64,000 bases of DNA. It comes from Sphagnum compactum (lineage: Eukaryota; Bryophyta; Sphagnopsida; Sphagnales). Numbering within the stretch: the first letter of the stretch is position 1; each line of letters starts with the position of its first letter. Made by a program: the position numbers and the translations under genes. The stretch spans positions 9,548,001 to 9,612,000 of the forward strand of contig OZ234504.1 of assembly GCA_965153455.1 (NCBI GenBank). Reading direction: 5' to 3'. Shown one piece after another: positions 13,389 through 34,460 of the stretch. The notes below the pieces were generated by a model. It was given only the letters and a program-made list of their open reading frames with translations, had not been told where the DNA came from and did not search any database.

Positions 13389-16300
13389 ATGAGAAGGACG
13401 GAGTTTGTTTTGTCGTGCCTATTACTAGGAGCATTTCTGTGCAATGATGTTTCTGCAGTTGGTCAGGTCAGCATGCATTTGCTGCTTTGTAATATTTACT
13501 CACTGAGCAGAAGAACTGGGTCATTAGAGGTCGAAAACCATGTTGTAATGATTGCAGTTGTGACTCATCTGGACATTTGCTATGGTGAAAATCTTCTTTG
13601 GTCTGAGTCTTCAAATGACTCAATGTTGTGAAGTCAATTAGGGGAAGTCATCTTGCTCTCAATTCCAGTGCCTGTAACTAGTAGGGTTTTATCTTCTAAT
13701 GCAAGTTCATTTGTGGAAGCAGATCAGCAATGTGTGCAAAACAGATGCAGACTGTGGGCAAGGTCTGAATTGCTTTCAATGTGCAGCAGCTAATGCCACT
13801 GCACCACCAATTTGTACCCGCTCCCTGGCAACCCCTGTCTCCTCCTTTGTAAAGGTTTGCATCCTGCATGGAGTTAATGGTAATTATGCAGCATTCAGGA
13901 ATCAAGGGTGAGGTTCTAGAGTTTCAGGTTTGCATTTTCTGGTGCATGATGTAAGCTTCTTTATGATTGATCTCTAGGGTTTTGCATTTCCATAGGATAT
14001 CTGCAGTCTCTTGGATTTGAGGCATGATTCATGCTGTTGCAGAACACGACCCTGCCATTCAATCAATATGCATGGATCACAACACATAATTCATATGCCA
14101 TTGAAGGTGTCAATCCAGGTTTAAGTAGCTTCAACTTAGCCCCAAGGAATCAGGAAGATAGTGTCGCCAGCCAGCTGAATGTAAGAATGACTCACTACCC
14201 CATTTATGCTTTGTGCTGGCTCAAAAGATGCTCTCTGTGGTTTAGGTTGCATGGAACTTGAGATAGATTACACCTCCATTGTCCTCTAATGACCAGGCTG
14301 TAAACTGAAGTCATCCCTCATCCCAATGATGAAGGACTATCAATTTCAAAATAGTACTATACTGAACAAAAATTTCAATTGAATCTTTCACAATTCAGTA
14401 GAGAAGAACAACTTATTTTGTTTTCTGGTAAGAAGATTTAGCCACTTCCCATTTGAGGCACACCCAAGCTCAATGAGTTAAAATCAAAATTCTCATACAC
14501 TTTGAAAAGTGAGATGTACAGGGAGAAGAAGCTTAGATGAGCACTTGAACACAATGTTGTAGCATGATTACATTCTTATCCTAGTCTGAAAGCAATCAAA
14601 ACCTGAAGAGCTTTCTGTTAATGATTTGTGTGTGTAGAACCATGAACACAAGAACATGAAGGCAAAACTGTTAAGATTGCTCTTTGTGATGGGAAAAAAT
14701 CTGTTGGTTATTTTTATCCAAAACATGCCTTATTATTTCACTGTTTGTAGAAGTAAGTTTCGTTGTCATCATTTAGCTGACAAAATTCCTCAAGCTGTCT
14801 GTCCATTTGCTTATTTGCTGTAACCTCAGTCCCAATTATGCCACTCCCAATTCAGGCATCCAGTCCCCTAAACTCCTAGTGTTAGAGAAAGACCAGAATT
14901 TCTTGCTATTTTCTTCATCATCCAGTGTCTTCTTGGTATATTTATGGATGTCGTTGAGTGGTGGAATCAGAATAAGAAGGATGCTGACAAGAACAGAAGG
15001 TGGGGGTGCAGAATGGAGTGAGGGGGCTGATGCTTGACATGTATGATTTCATGAATGATATATGGTTATGCCATTCATATCAAGGCGAATGTTACAACTT
15101 CACTGCCATTGTAAGTCTCTTTTCATTCTCTTCATTTACTCTGCTCTAGGCTTTGTGACAAAAGTGTCAGAAGTTTCCTTTTGTAAATTCATTTAGAAAT
15201 GTGAAAGTTTCAAATTCAGAGTGCGTCTTTGTGTCCAAGTACATGGCTGAGTTTTAGGTTCAGGAGTTCAAAACAGAGTTGAGATACTGGGTAGGAGGGG
15301 GATTTCTGGGCAAATGTGCAATGTTAAATATCCTGATGGTTTTGGTACCTAGGTCACAATGCTTCAAGCTCTAGCAAAAAGTCTCACTTGATTGAAATTC
15401 ATCCTGGCTATGGTCCACAACTGTTTGAACTTGGCCTCATGGACTTATCTAGACCCTCTGGTTTGGCACCTGTCGTACATCCCTAGGAGATGTTCTGGAA
15501 ACCTACATCCTTGAATGCCAAGTTGTTCTGCAAAGTTTACTAAAGGACTCTGAAACCTCTATGTTCTGTGTTGGATGCAACAGTCACCTGTCAATGGCAC
15601 ATTGACAGCAATCGCAACATTTTTGGCTGCAAATCCAACAGAGATTATAACAATCTTCATTGAAGATTATGTGCATCAACCTAATGGTCTCACAAATGCA
15701 TTCACAAAGGCAGGCTTAATGAAGTATATGTTTCCACTGGCAAAGATGCCTCCAGATGGTGGCAATTGGCCAACAGTTGACTCCATGATTGCAAGCAATG
15801 AGCGACTACTTGTGTTCACATCCATTGAATCTAAACAAGCAACTGAAGGCATTGCTTATCAATGGAACTTTGTGGTTGAAAATCAATGTGAGTACACCCA
15901 TACATTAGCATCTGAGACCAACAATAGTTGGTGCAGTAAATGAAAGCCCTTGAATATGGCTCTCTGGCTGCCATGAACTTTTTATTTTGAATGGTCAGAT
16001 CTCTTTGTAAATACCTCCTTTACTGCTAGGTAGTTTCATTTATGGTTTCTGGAAGTCATTTTCTGTTTCACTCAGGAAACTTCCTTGAAACAGGGTCTTA
16101 CCTGAGAAGGGTGGCGGGGGGGGAGGGTTTTAAGGACAGGGGTCTGAACAGTGCCCAGGCAGAGGTCTACGCATGATTTGAACAGGATTTCTGCTAGATT
16201 GGGTTGGAGTTGATATGAGAATGTGACTAACAGAGTCGAAGTGGATGGGTTACAGATGGATCATTGCTTCAGAACTGTCCAAATCGAGGAGAATCACAAC

Positions 16301-17555
16301 CCATGAATTCTCTGAGCCGCTCTCTGGTTCTGGAAAATTACTTTCCAAGTGGACCAAATGAATCATTTGCATGTGTGGATAACTCAGCTGACCTTTTGCA
16401 CGTTCTAGGAGTCTGCCATACAGCAGCAGGAAACCGGTGGTCGAACTTTGTAGCTGTTGATTTTTACATGGTATTTTGTCTCTCTACTCTATCCTAAGTC
16501 CTGATGTTTTTTGCTGTTACATCCATTTATAACATGGTCAAGTAAAGTTGTTGACATGAAATGCAGATTCATCTAAATAATTGATTAGAGATGCACATGA
16601 GGTGACACATCAGAGTTTGATCTACAAGACTGAGTTTAAGATCAACAGGGATCTGGTGGAGGGTTCAGTTGGAAGTTTGATGTTAGAGACAAGGAAAGCC
16701 TAGAATATGTTGAGCCCATATAAGGTTATGCTATCCTGAATGGCATTTTCTTGGTACATTGTGTTTATTTGCAGAGATGTACAGGTGGAGGAGTATTTGA
16801 AGCTGTAGATGAGCTCAATGGTGAGCTGGAGTGTGGCTGTACTGACATCCATTACTGTAAGGTAGGCCATTGGACATACCAATGCTTGATGAGACAGTCA
16901 CCATTATTTGGTATAACTGAACCCAGGTTCCTGTGCAGCCCATCATCTGTTAATTGCCACCCATGGAACATGAGGGTTAATTGCACTTCAATTATTACAC
17001 AGGTAGGAACACCCTGTTGATAAAGTTTGCAACACTTCACAAGATAACTTAGAAATGAAGATCTATAGTGAACATAGGATACATGTATATCCTGTGAAGA
17101 GCCAGGTAGGAACAAAGAACTAGGTTTTATCATAGTTGGAGTTTATTTTGAACCAAGGCTGCAGCATGGTTGATTTGTGCTTGATGAGAAAAAAATTCCG
17201 AAGGGATTGAAAGGTTAGAAGCTTTTGCACTCTGATTGAAAGACAAAGTCACACCATCTGTGGTAAAGAAAATGGACCGTGTTTTGATTTAGAGCCCAAG
17301 CAGATAATACCAATATGATGAAAAAATTTCTTGAGCAATTTTATGCTATGGTTACAGGCAGGTAATGCTCCAGGCGTATGCGTGCAATCTGCACCGGCCC
17401 CTGCTGGTCCCCGTTCCCCGGTACCAGTAACATCTGCCCCTCCACCTCCTGGTGCTGCATCCTCTCCCGAATCCAATACTGCTGCCTCACTTTATTCATC
17501 AACATCATTCGTGTCATTAACTTTGTGCCTGGCAATTTTGCTTGTCTGGCACTAG
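13389..17555 (+). CDS. PI-PLC X-domain-like GPI-anchored protein (At5g67130 type)
   Basis: Eight exons: 13389-13466, 13723-13854, 14043-14180, 15012-15110, 15584-15887, 16256-16470, 16775-16861, 17358-17555. They sum to 1251 nt, giving 416 residues and a TAG stop; every junction is GT-AG with matching phase. A signal peptide (SCLLLGAFLCNDVSA) comes first, then a Cys-rich segment (CKTDADCGQGLNCFQC). The PLC-X-like barrel contains the two usual active-site His: H85 in WITTHNSYA and H137 in WLCHSYQGEC. IFIEDYV, AYQW and NYFP follow as in plant family members. The tail is Pro/Ala/Ser-rich and ends in a hydrophobic stretch (LTLCLAILLVWH), typical of a GPI signal, so the protein is probably outside the plasma membrane. 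Plant members lack the Ca/Y domains of true PLCs and their substrate is unclear. Confidence 0.92.
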
Positions 17556-18469
17556 GCAGAGTTATAGATGTTTCTACTACAAACTTCAGACCATTTTTTT
17601 GATGGCATTAATTGAGGAAATTCATAGTTAAACTGGTTTTTTAGCAACTTTGATTCATGCTTCACTGCCACAAGCCTCTATTCACTGGTGTAATTCATTT
17701 GCAATTGGAAATTTCCAAGTGCAGGTCTACGCAGCTGTCATAAATAGTGTATATCTGGACTCTGATGTCAAATACCATTGTATGCAAATTGGTAAATGGC
17801 AAAGGTTGAACCCAGTCTACTTAGCATTTTGCTAACCAATAAGACTCTTCAAAGTTCTTACTTGACTGAAGTTGCAGCCCAACTGACATGGCCAACAAGT
17901 TCTGAGAACAGATTCACAGGAAGGCTAATCTCTCTGAACAAGACCTCTGGTGCTCAAAATTCACCTATCTTTTGGACATGTGTGAAGCAATGATGTTTTA
18001 TAATTTTCATTCTGCTTGTTGGTTGTTGAAAGCTGCACACAAGTTGTCTACTTTGAGCATCTGAGTTCTTCAATTTCCTCACTGTGTTTTGTTTTTCATT
18101 TTCTGACCAAAAAAGAAAATCGCCAAAAAGGAAAAAAAAAAAGAGAAAAGTTCGCCCAAAAAGGGGAGGTAAATAAAAACACTGTTCTCAGCCATGCAAC
18201 AAATATTCAGTAGCCAAAATTAAGAACATCAATCCATATTTATGGATGGATTACAAAAACAAAAAGAGGATGTATGAATGTATCAATCCGCAAAATGGAT
18301 GGTATTCTCGACTCCAAGAAGGTAAAAGGGCTTTTTGGTGGGACGTTTCTTGCTTTGTGTGTTGTCATCCATCCGCGGCGGGCGGTGCACAAAGATCCTC
18401 TACACCTACTTTCCTGCGTAACAGGTTGCAGCTGGCGACTTCGCAGTCGGGAGCACCAAGCTCACCATC

Positions 18470-18490
18470 CAGTTACGTACGTGGGAGCGT
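18470..18490 (+). promoter_or_regulatory. ABRE-like ACGT element upstream of the SMP/LEA gene
   Basis: Overlapping ACGT cores in ttacgtacgtgggagc include ACGTGG, the core bound by ABI5-type bZIP factors. It lies about 530 bp before the SMP start. LEA genes are commonly ABA-induced through such sites; activity here is inferred. Confidence 0.4.
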
Positions 18491-18589
18491 TGGACGCCGG
18501 CGCTTGGCATCGACATCTGCCAGGTGTTGGATACAAGACTACCAGGTGGCGACACAAGCTGCACAGTTGGTTGTTTTTGGTGTGTCCGC

Positions 18590-18607
18590 GTGTGTGTGTG
18601 TGTGTGT
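18590..18607. repeat. (GT)n microsatellite
   Basis: A run of about eight to nine GT units upstream of the SMP/LEA gene. Confidence 0.85.
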
Positions 18608-18804
18608 TGTATTAGCTGCTGGACTTCTTCTGGTCGTGCGGATACTGGAACCACAACACAAGCGACGAAGCAACAAATTCGAGCAAAGAAGGAAAATCCA
18701 TTGGAACTATAGAACAGGTTCGAGAATTCCTTTCTTGTTCAAATATTTCTTTGTTTCCTTTCAGCAATAAGATCACTGCAGAACTTAGACATTGATAGAA
18801 TCAG

Positions 18805-18995
18805 GAAGGATCTCCAATAGTCTTCTCAATCGTTAAGGGATTTGCAATAGTTTGCAGAATCGGGAAGGAATTGTGATAGTTTGCAGAATCGGGACGCATC
18901 GGGAAGTACCTGCGATAATCTGTAGATTCGGAAAGGATTTGTGATAGTCTGCCGAATCGGGAACGATTTGCGATAGTCTTTGTAATCGGGAAGGA
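18805..18995 (+). repeat. Imperfect ~30-bp tandem array just upstream of SMP/LEA start
   Basis: About six units built on aatcggga-aggatttgcgatag with variable 3' ends (tttgcag, tctgtag, tctgccg). The phrase aatcggga/attcggaa recurs roughly every 30 bp and the array ends about 15 bp before the ATG at 19011. It is probably leader or core promoter. It is not part of the SMP frame. Confidence 0.85.
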
Positions 18996-19010
18996 GGATT
19001 TGCACAAAGA

Positions 19011-20621
19011 ATGGCGGACCTGAATCAGGTAGCCAATGGTACGTCGCATGAGGGCTTGACGAAGCCTGTCACGTACGCCGATGTGTTCGGAGCATCGGGA
19101 AAGATAGGCGAAGAGGCTGTGACGAACGAGGATGCGGCTCTCATGCAAAGTGCGGAGACCGTTACCCTCGGCAAGACACAGAAGGGAGGCGCTGCGGCGA
19201 CGATGCAAGCCGCGGCGCAGTTGAACGTTTCGGAGGGCCTTGTTGATAAGGACGCGCACTCGAGCGTCGCCGAGCAGGGCGTCAGTGTTGTGGAGATGTT
19301 GATCCCAGGTACGCGTATGATGAAGATTGTATGGCAACGAGAATCTGTTCCTAGTAGATCTGTTGTTCACGATGTGCTGAGAAGTTTTGTGGCTCCATGG
19401 CACTTTGTGAACTGGAACCGCGCTGTAGCAGCAACAGCTTCGGAGTTGCGAAGCGATCCCAGGAAAACTGCTCTTGTACGCAGTGTCGCAGATCCAATAC
19501 CTCTGATCTCAAGAGCTTGTCGATGTTCTTGCAGGTGCACAAATAGACACGGAATTCCTGGGAGAGCAGCCGGTGATGGGAGCCGTGAAGCCATTGCCGA
19601 CCGATCCTCTCATTGCTTCAGGGGAAGCTGTGACTATTGGCGAGGTAGGCAATGCAGCATGGTGTGGGAGCAGTGCCAGAGTAGTTCCTCGTGTAGCAAA
19701 ATCTAGCTAAGCATGTGTTGTTGTTGTTGTTGATTGAGGAGTCTTGAATTGCGATTTGTGTTTTGTAACTATTGCAACACTCGATGGCAATGACAACAGG
19801 CTCTAGAAGCTGCAGCTGTAGGAGCCGGGGATAAGCCTATACAACCGAGCGATGCTCGCGCAATTCAGAGCGCAGAAGCACGTGCTACAGGCATTCCTGG
19901 AGGCATTCCAGGCGGTCTCGCAGCTTCTGCTCAGTCTGCCGCTGAGCTAAATCCCCGCGTCACTGATTCTGAGAAGACGACTATCTCCGACATCCTCATG
20001 GTATGTATGTGTTTTCCAGGAACCCTGTCATCTTTCTAGAGTTTTCTCTGCATTTGTGTAGATGATAATGGAGGTCACGGAAGAAGCATGCAAGATGCTG
20101 CAGTGATTGAAGCTCTGTCTGTACTCATGTTGCAGGATGCAAGTATTGATTTGCCAGTTGACAAAGTGGTGACACAAGAAGATGCTTCTAAAGTGCTGGA
20201 TGCTGAATTGCGTAACTCCCCGACAGGACAGCCGCAACCAGGAGGAGTAGCTGCCGCGATGCAAGCAGCTGCAGATCTGAATGAGCGTGCAGGCTTGGTG
20301 GCACCATCTAGTACAGGCGGACGAAGAGCGTTCCCCAAGGAAGATATCCCTGCAGTGGGCAACGATGTTGAGAATGGGACGTCATCATCACCCACACATA
20401 CAGGACCAGAGGAGGATCTTCTAGAGGCGGAGACTGCAGAAGCAGCAACAATACCATTACCTCCTACTCCTGCAGACGGGACACTAGCAGCAGCAGGTAC
20501 AGATGAAGAAGAAGAAGCAACCGAGCCATTGCTCACAAAACCCCTGGAACAAGATGTAGGACTGGAAGCACCAGAAGAAGCACCTAAAGATATTGATCAA
20601 GCAGCAGCAACTGCCACATGA
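19011..20621 (+). CDS. Seed maturation protein (SMP) family LEA protein
   Basis: Four exons, 19011-19308, 19535-19644, 19800-20000 and 20136-20621, total 1095 nt, giving 364 residues and a TGA stop. Phases 1, 0, 0 match. Three SMP-type repeats are visible, each with a DA...AE stretch and an alanine-rich AAxxLN box: MQSAETVTLGKTQKGG...TMQAAAQLN (about 47-75), IQSAEARATG...AQSAAELN (about 160-187) and VLDAELRNSPTGQPQPGG...AMQAAADLN (about 219-248). Between them, YADVF (about 24-28) matches the ITYGDVF box of family members. The last ~100 residues are acidic and Pro/Glu-rich, probably disordered. SMP proteins are late-embryogenesis-abundant proteins linked to desiccation tolerance. An ABRE-like site upstream fits stress or ABA control. 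The ATG follows the tandem array directly and no earlier in-frame SMP sequence exists. Confidence 0.92.
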
Positions 20622-22717
20622 GAGATGCACCTGAAGAAAGATCGAACACCAATTTCCGAAGCACCCAAAGTCAAAGCTTACTTCGCAAGGGAGGAGTTTC
20701 ATCATCTACGCACTCAATGGATTCCTTGGTAAGTGGAGTGAGACATGCATATATATATACACACATATATAGTCAGAGTTCATCATAGTGGTCTTGCTAG
20801 CATAGACTTGAACTCTGTGCGCAGCATTTGCAGATGCACTATATGTGCATCTCAGTTCGTTTCAAACAAGCGGAGGCAGGTTTAGTATTATGTAATCTGG
20901 TTTATCTTTTCCTTCAAAAATCTCACAGACTCAAAAACACTTTGGGTAGCAGCTTCTTACAAACAGGAGGCACCTAGTAATAATCATACATCTCTGGTCA
21001 TTTTGTTTCTTGCTTGCACAGATTGTAACTCTCTCATGTGCACAGCTACAGATGCAAATATAATTTTGTGCAGAAGCAGCAGTTTCTTTAGCAGCAGCTG
21101 CAGATGCATTAAATTTGTGTACCAGCTTCTTACAAAACAAAGAGGAAGATTGCAGCAAGACTAATAATCTTTAGAAATACATAGGAGAATGCTGATATGA
21201 ATTTAAATAATTTTAGGGCAGAACTTGCTGATGATGAGAGAATCTGTGGTCCCTTTCTTTCTCTCTCTTTTGTGCTTGGTTGTGATCTGACAATATATCT
21301 TTCTCACTGTTTGAGTGAATAAATTATTGTAGTCGAAATCAATTGCATTTCCATGTTTCTTCCTGAAATTTATGTTTTTTTTTCATTTCTTCACAAATTT
21401 CCCAAAATCTAACATTGGAAGATATGTATGGGACACATCTATGTTCATACCCAGTTGTAGCCTTTTTCATCAATGTTCATACCCAGTTCTAGCGTTTTTA
21501 TTCTAGGAACTCTTTAGGTTTTCTATTGCCCTAAGCTAATGGAGGGGCATGTGTAGATTTTGGGTGCACCCGTCCAATTGATGGGTTGTTTTGAAATCTA
21601 CCCATCGACTTGTTGCGGTTTCTTCTCAAAACATGAATTTTGGATATAACTGATTTAATCATGCCTCTATTATAGCATTTTATTGTTTTGGGTTGTGTCA
21701 CTTGCCTTTTTGTATCACAGAGGTTTCATATCACTATGAAATGGAAAAAAACAATTCATATGACTAATTTTGTAAATGAAATTTGTTTGATAAACACACA
21801 AATAAGTAGCTTCAATTCCTTTAAATCTTATTAAAATGTGATTCTTAAAAAAATTATTTGAAAGATTATCAAGAATTAATTAAAATAGAATACATCAATT
21901 TAAAAATAAATTAAGTTTTCATATAAAATTATTTTTTAAAATATAATTTTCAAAAATTTATTTGATGGTGTGTTAAAAAAATTGAACAATGTTTTGATGA
22001 AGATGTAATAACAGAAAACTATACTGAAATTCATTTTTAATTGATTATTGTTTTATTGTTGTTGCCCTTTTATGTTATAAAAATTTATTATTGCCCTAAG
22101 ACAGTAGACATGTATGTATGATTTTAGGTTTTTACAAAGAATGTATAGGGCAAATACAACAACTAGTTCTTAAGCCGGGCAAGTGCCAGAACCTCATTAG
22201 ATACTACTTTTGGTTCTGCCAGTTCAACTTGTGACCTTTGGATCATACAAAGGCTTTGCAGTTGATTCACGCAAAAAGATTGAAGGTTTTATCAGCCAGC
22301 AAAAATGAGGAGGAGAATGAGTATAAAGAAAGATGGAACATTAAGAGTGACGATGTATGAGCACATTGGAAACAGTGACAGTAACAACATGATCCCACAA
22401 AAATTGTAAATCCCTTTGTTTGTCCTCTCTCTCCGAAAACAGAGTTTTGGTGGGTTATAGATTGATTTTGATAATGCAGAAAGCTTTGCTGCTGGTGGAA
22501 AGGAAGAAGCAAATGGATTGTAATTGTAAATTATCTACCCCACATATCATGTGCACACCACCTTGTTGCTATACCATGAATGCACTTGTGTGGGAAAGGA
22601 TATGTGAGTTAATTGAAGGAAAAAAAAAAACCTAATAAAATGAAAGCAAAACTTCTAGCAGCTAAACCATGGTGGTGCATACACCATCACCCTTCGTTGT
22701 CCAAAAAACTTTGTTCT

Positions 22718-22752
<35 letters not shown>

Positions 22753-22990
22753 ATAAATACTATTTGGAGGGTGTTTGTAAAACACCTAGTAATGCTAAAA
22801 CCGCAGAAGAACAGTGAGCACTACTTTGATCACAATCAGCAGCCAGTTGCAAAAGGAGTTGGATGCTGCTGCTGCTGCTGCAAAGTTTGATTGATTGATT
22901 GATTGATTGGAGAGGATATTGATGGTGGGATTTTTGTTGCTCATGTCAAGAAATCAAAAGGGAATTTGGATCAACAACTTAAATGTCTTC
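20622..22990. other. Intergenic between SMP/LEA and receptor kinase 3' ends
   Basis: Convergent 3' ends flank this stretch. It holds the SMP 3' UTR, short repeats such as gcttcttacaaa near 20951 and 21123, and very AT-rich DNA at 21.7-22.1 kb. No gene is supported. Confidence 0.55.
22719..22750. repeat. (GA)n microsatellite
   Basis: About 16 GA units, downstream of the receptor kinase stop codon. Confidence 0.9.
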
Positions 22991-22999
22991 TTCTATCTA

Positions 23000-32021
<9,022 letters not shown>

Positions 32022-32392
32022 AGCCCAATTTGCATGAGATCTCGCTAGTTTTTTCCACAAAACTTTTTGCAAAAATTTGTTGCTGGTAAAGTACTTCTGC
32101 CACTGCTTGCTCGGATTGATCACTCCTGCTGCACAAGTGATCAAGCTGCTTGCTTCTTCACACCACATCACACAATTCAACAAAACACTTTTTGCATCAG
32201 ATTCTTGCAAGCAGTTACCATCAAGTACTTGATGGTACTAGTTTTTTCTTATTCTAACTGCTAATGGGTAGTTCCCACTTTTTGCAATTTTGCAAAAAAT
32301 TTTGCTGCTGAGATTGAATCACTTGCTGCAACTTACACTTTGAGCTTTGCAGCTTCTTCACACCCAATTCAACAGAACCATGCAAACCTGCA

Positions 32393-32393
<1 letters not shown>

Positions 32394-32423
<30 letters not shown>

Positions 32424-32447
32424 CTCTCTCTCTCTCTCTCTCTCTCC
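32394..32447. repeat. (AC)n(TC)n microsatellite upstream of receptor kinase
   Basis: About 13 AC units followed by about 13 TC units, some 370 bp upstream of the receptor kinase ATG. It could lie in the promoter or leader. Confidence 0.85.
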
Positions 32448-32854
32448 TAAATTATACTACCCAAAAAAAAGACTTAAATAATTTTCTGGGAGAAGAAGAT
32501 CAGTTTAGAGGACAAGAAAAAAGGGATTTTTTTGGGTTTTGGGTGGTCTTCATTTTTCTTCTTTCATTCCATGGAAAATACAATAGACATGAAAATGCCA
32601 ATTTTAGAAGTCCCTGGGCAAAATCCCCTCACAGACACCCATGACATCACATGAAGTGTAAGCATGATATGGGCATGATGTGAGGCTGATGACAATTTTT
32701 GGCAACTGAGAAACAACAAAAGAGTGTGAAAGAACAACTTTATAATATTTATTTATTTATTTATTTTACGTATTATATTTAATGGGTCTTTATAGGCAAA
32801 AGGATATTGTGTTTAGAGTTAAATAATAGGTCTATTTTTATTTCTATTTTTAAT

Positions 32855-33365
32855 ATGAGGATTTTTGAAAGCTGATATTTTTTTGGCTTCTTGTGTTGAA
32901 ACTTTGAGATTAGTTTATAATAATAGAGTTATAATAAATAATATCTTGAAGGATTTTGGGTTTCTTTCTTTTTTTAAAAGAATTTTTTAGAAGATTATTA
33001 GGTATTTTTTGCATGGTGAAATATATTTGAGTTTCCATAATTGTTTTTGTTTTGCCTTAATAATATACTTTTAAATGTAAAATGGCAAAAGGCCACCGTG
33101 TGTAAGGACACACCCCTTTGTTTATTTATTGATGGCCTTGCCTACTACCAAGGCCCTTAAGGCTATTATTGTATTTAGATTCATTATAGAGTATAGTAGC
33201 TTTAGGGATTTTTATAGGCCCCTACTAGGTAATAAATAATAATAATAATAATAGGTCTATATATTTTTATATGAGGATTTTTGAAACATGATAATTTGGC
33301 TTCTTATGTTGAAAACTTGAGATCAGTTCTAGAGTTATAATAATAATATCTTGAAGGCACATTGG
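32855..33365. repeat. Direct repeat pair, ~95 bp
   Basis: Copies at about 32855-32955 and 33271-33365 share atatgaggatttttgaaa, ttggcttctt-tgttgaaa, agagttataataa and atatcttgaagg. They are interrupted by small indels. They are probably pieces of one dispersed repeat. Confidence 0.8.
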
Positions 33366-33369
33366 GGAT

Positions 33370-34460
33370 CATCCACAAGAGGAAAATAGCCAAATTTGGC
33401 TATAGGTAGAAAATTTTAAGAATTCGGCTTTTTTTTTTTGGCCTGATTTTTTGCTTAAACATATTGTCTAAATTTCTGGCAATTTCAGATTGATTTTTTT
33501 TTCCCTTGAAATCTAGCGACTTTGGCACTTTTGTTTTTTCACAAATATCCCTTTGAGTGAGTAGTAGCATTGGAATTTTTTTTTATTGTTTTTGGTCACC
33601 AAGTGGTGAAATTTTGGCCCCAAAAAAAAAAAGAATGCCGGATTTATTCTAGGTTTTTTCAATACTTTATTCAGGTTAGATTTTTTCAATAAAATTTTTA
33701 GGTTTTTTCAATATTTTATTCAGATTAGTTCTCTTTATAACTATTAACTAACCTGAATAAAATATTGAAAAAACCTAGAATAAATATTTAACTAAATATT
33801 GAATAAAATTTATTTATTCATGAAATTTGCTAATAATTTTGGTGTTCTAATTTGGTATTTTTCTTAGCGATCTTGAGTGAACTAAGAGTGAATTAAACGT
33901 GTAATTATGAGACATATGTGAATAGCGTCAATTTAATTTGCATTGGGATTTCCTTGTGTTCCTATTCTCTTTGTAATCGGGTTTGATAGGTTTGTGAGAA
34001 ATTTTAAAACATCAATGGAAATGCTAGAAACAAATCATTACTTTTCAATGCTCAACATAATATGGTTGTGTATAGGTTTAATGAATTTTTTTTAAAAACC
34101 AATGGGATTGTTGGAGTTGGTGGTCTAATTTTTAATTTTTCTTAGTTTCTTTTACTAGACTAATAGTCAATGTGTAATAATTATTTATAGACATGGTTCT
34201 AGCACATTATTTGTGCATTTTTTGTTTGTTTCAATTTTGTGATGGAGGCACATTTGTATCATCCATCCACGAGAGGAAGTAGTCAAATTTGACTACACGA
34301 GAGAAAGGAAAGTAAAAAAAATAAAATCATAATTATGTTATATGTTGGTGACCTACTAGAACCTATTGTCTAAAATATGGTAATTTCAAAGCCTTTCTTC
34401 TTTGAAATTTGAGGACTTTGGCACTTTTTTTTAACAATTTTTTTTTGAATGGGTACGTAG
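33370..34460. repeat. Second diverged direct repeat pair
   Basis: At about 33370 and 34258 the phrases catccac-agaggaa and tcaaatttg-cta recur. About 150 bp later come ttgtctaaa, ttgaaat and gactttggcactttt. The copies are strongly diverged but collinear. Confidence 0.65.
33636..33783. repeat. Inverted repeat, ~36-bp arms
   Basis: The left arm (33636-33671, attctaggttttttcaatac...) pairs with the right arm (33748-33783, ...attgaaaaaacctagaat). A related partial copy of the left arm lies between them (33699-33727). It could fold back as DNA or RNA. No flanking target duplication was identified. Confidence 0.8.

Noticed and set aside
18246-18770. 174-codon plus-strand open frame upstream of the SMP gene
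   Set aside because: No domain, Ser/Arg/Cys-rich and low complexity over the GT repeat. It does not splice in phase to the SMP exons.
18801-19403. 200-codon minus-strand open frame across the SMP first exon and upstream array
   Set aside because: It is antisense to the SMP exon, and its repeats are just the translated tandem array. The plus-strand gene explains the region.
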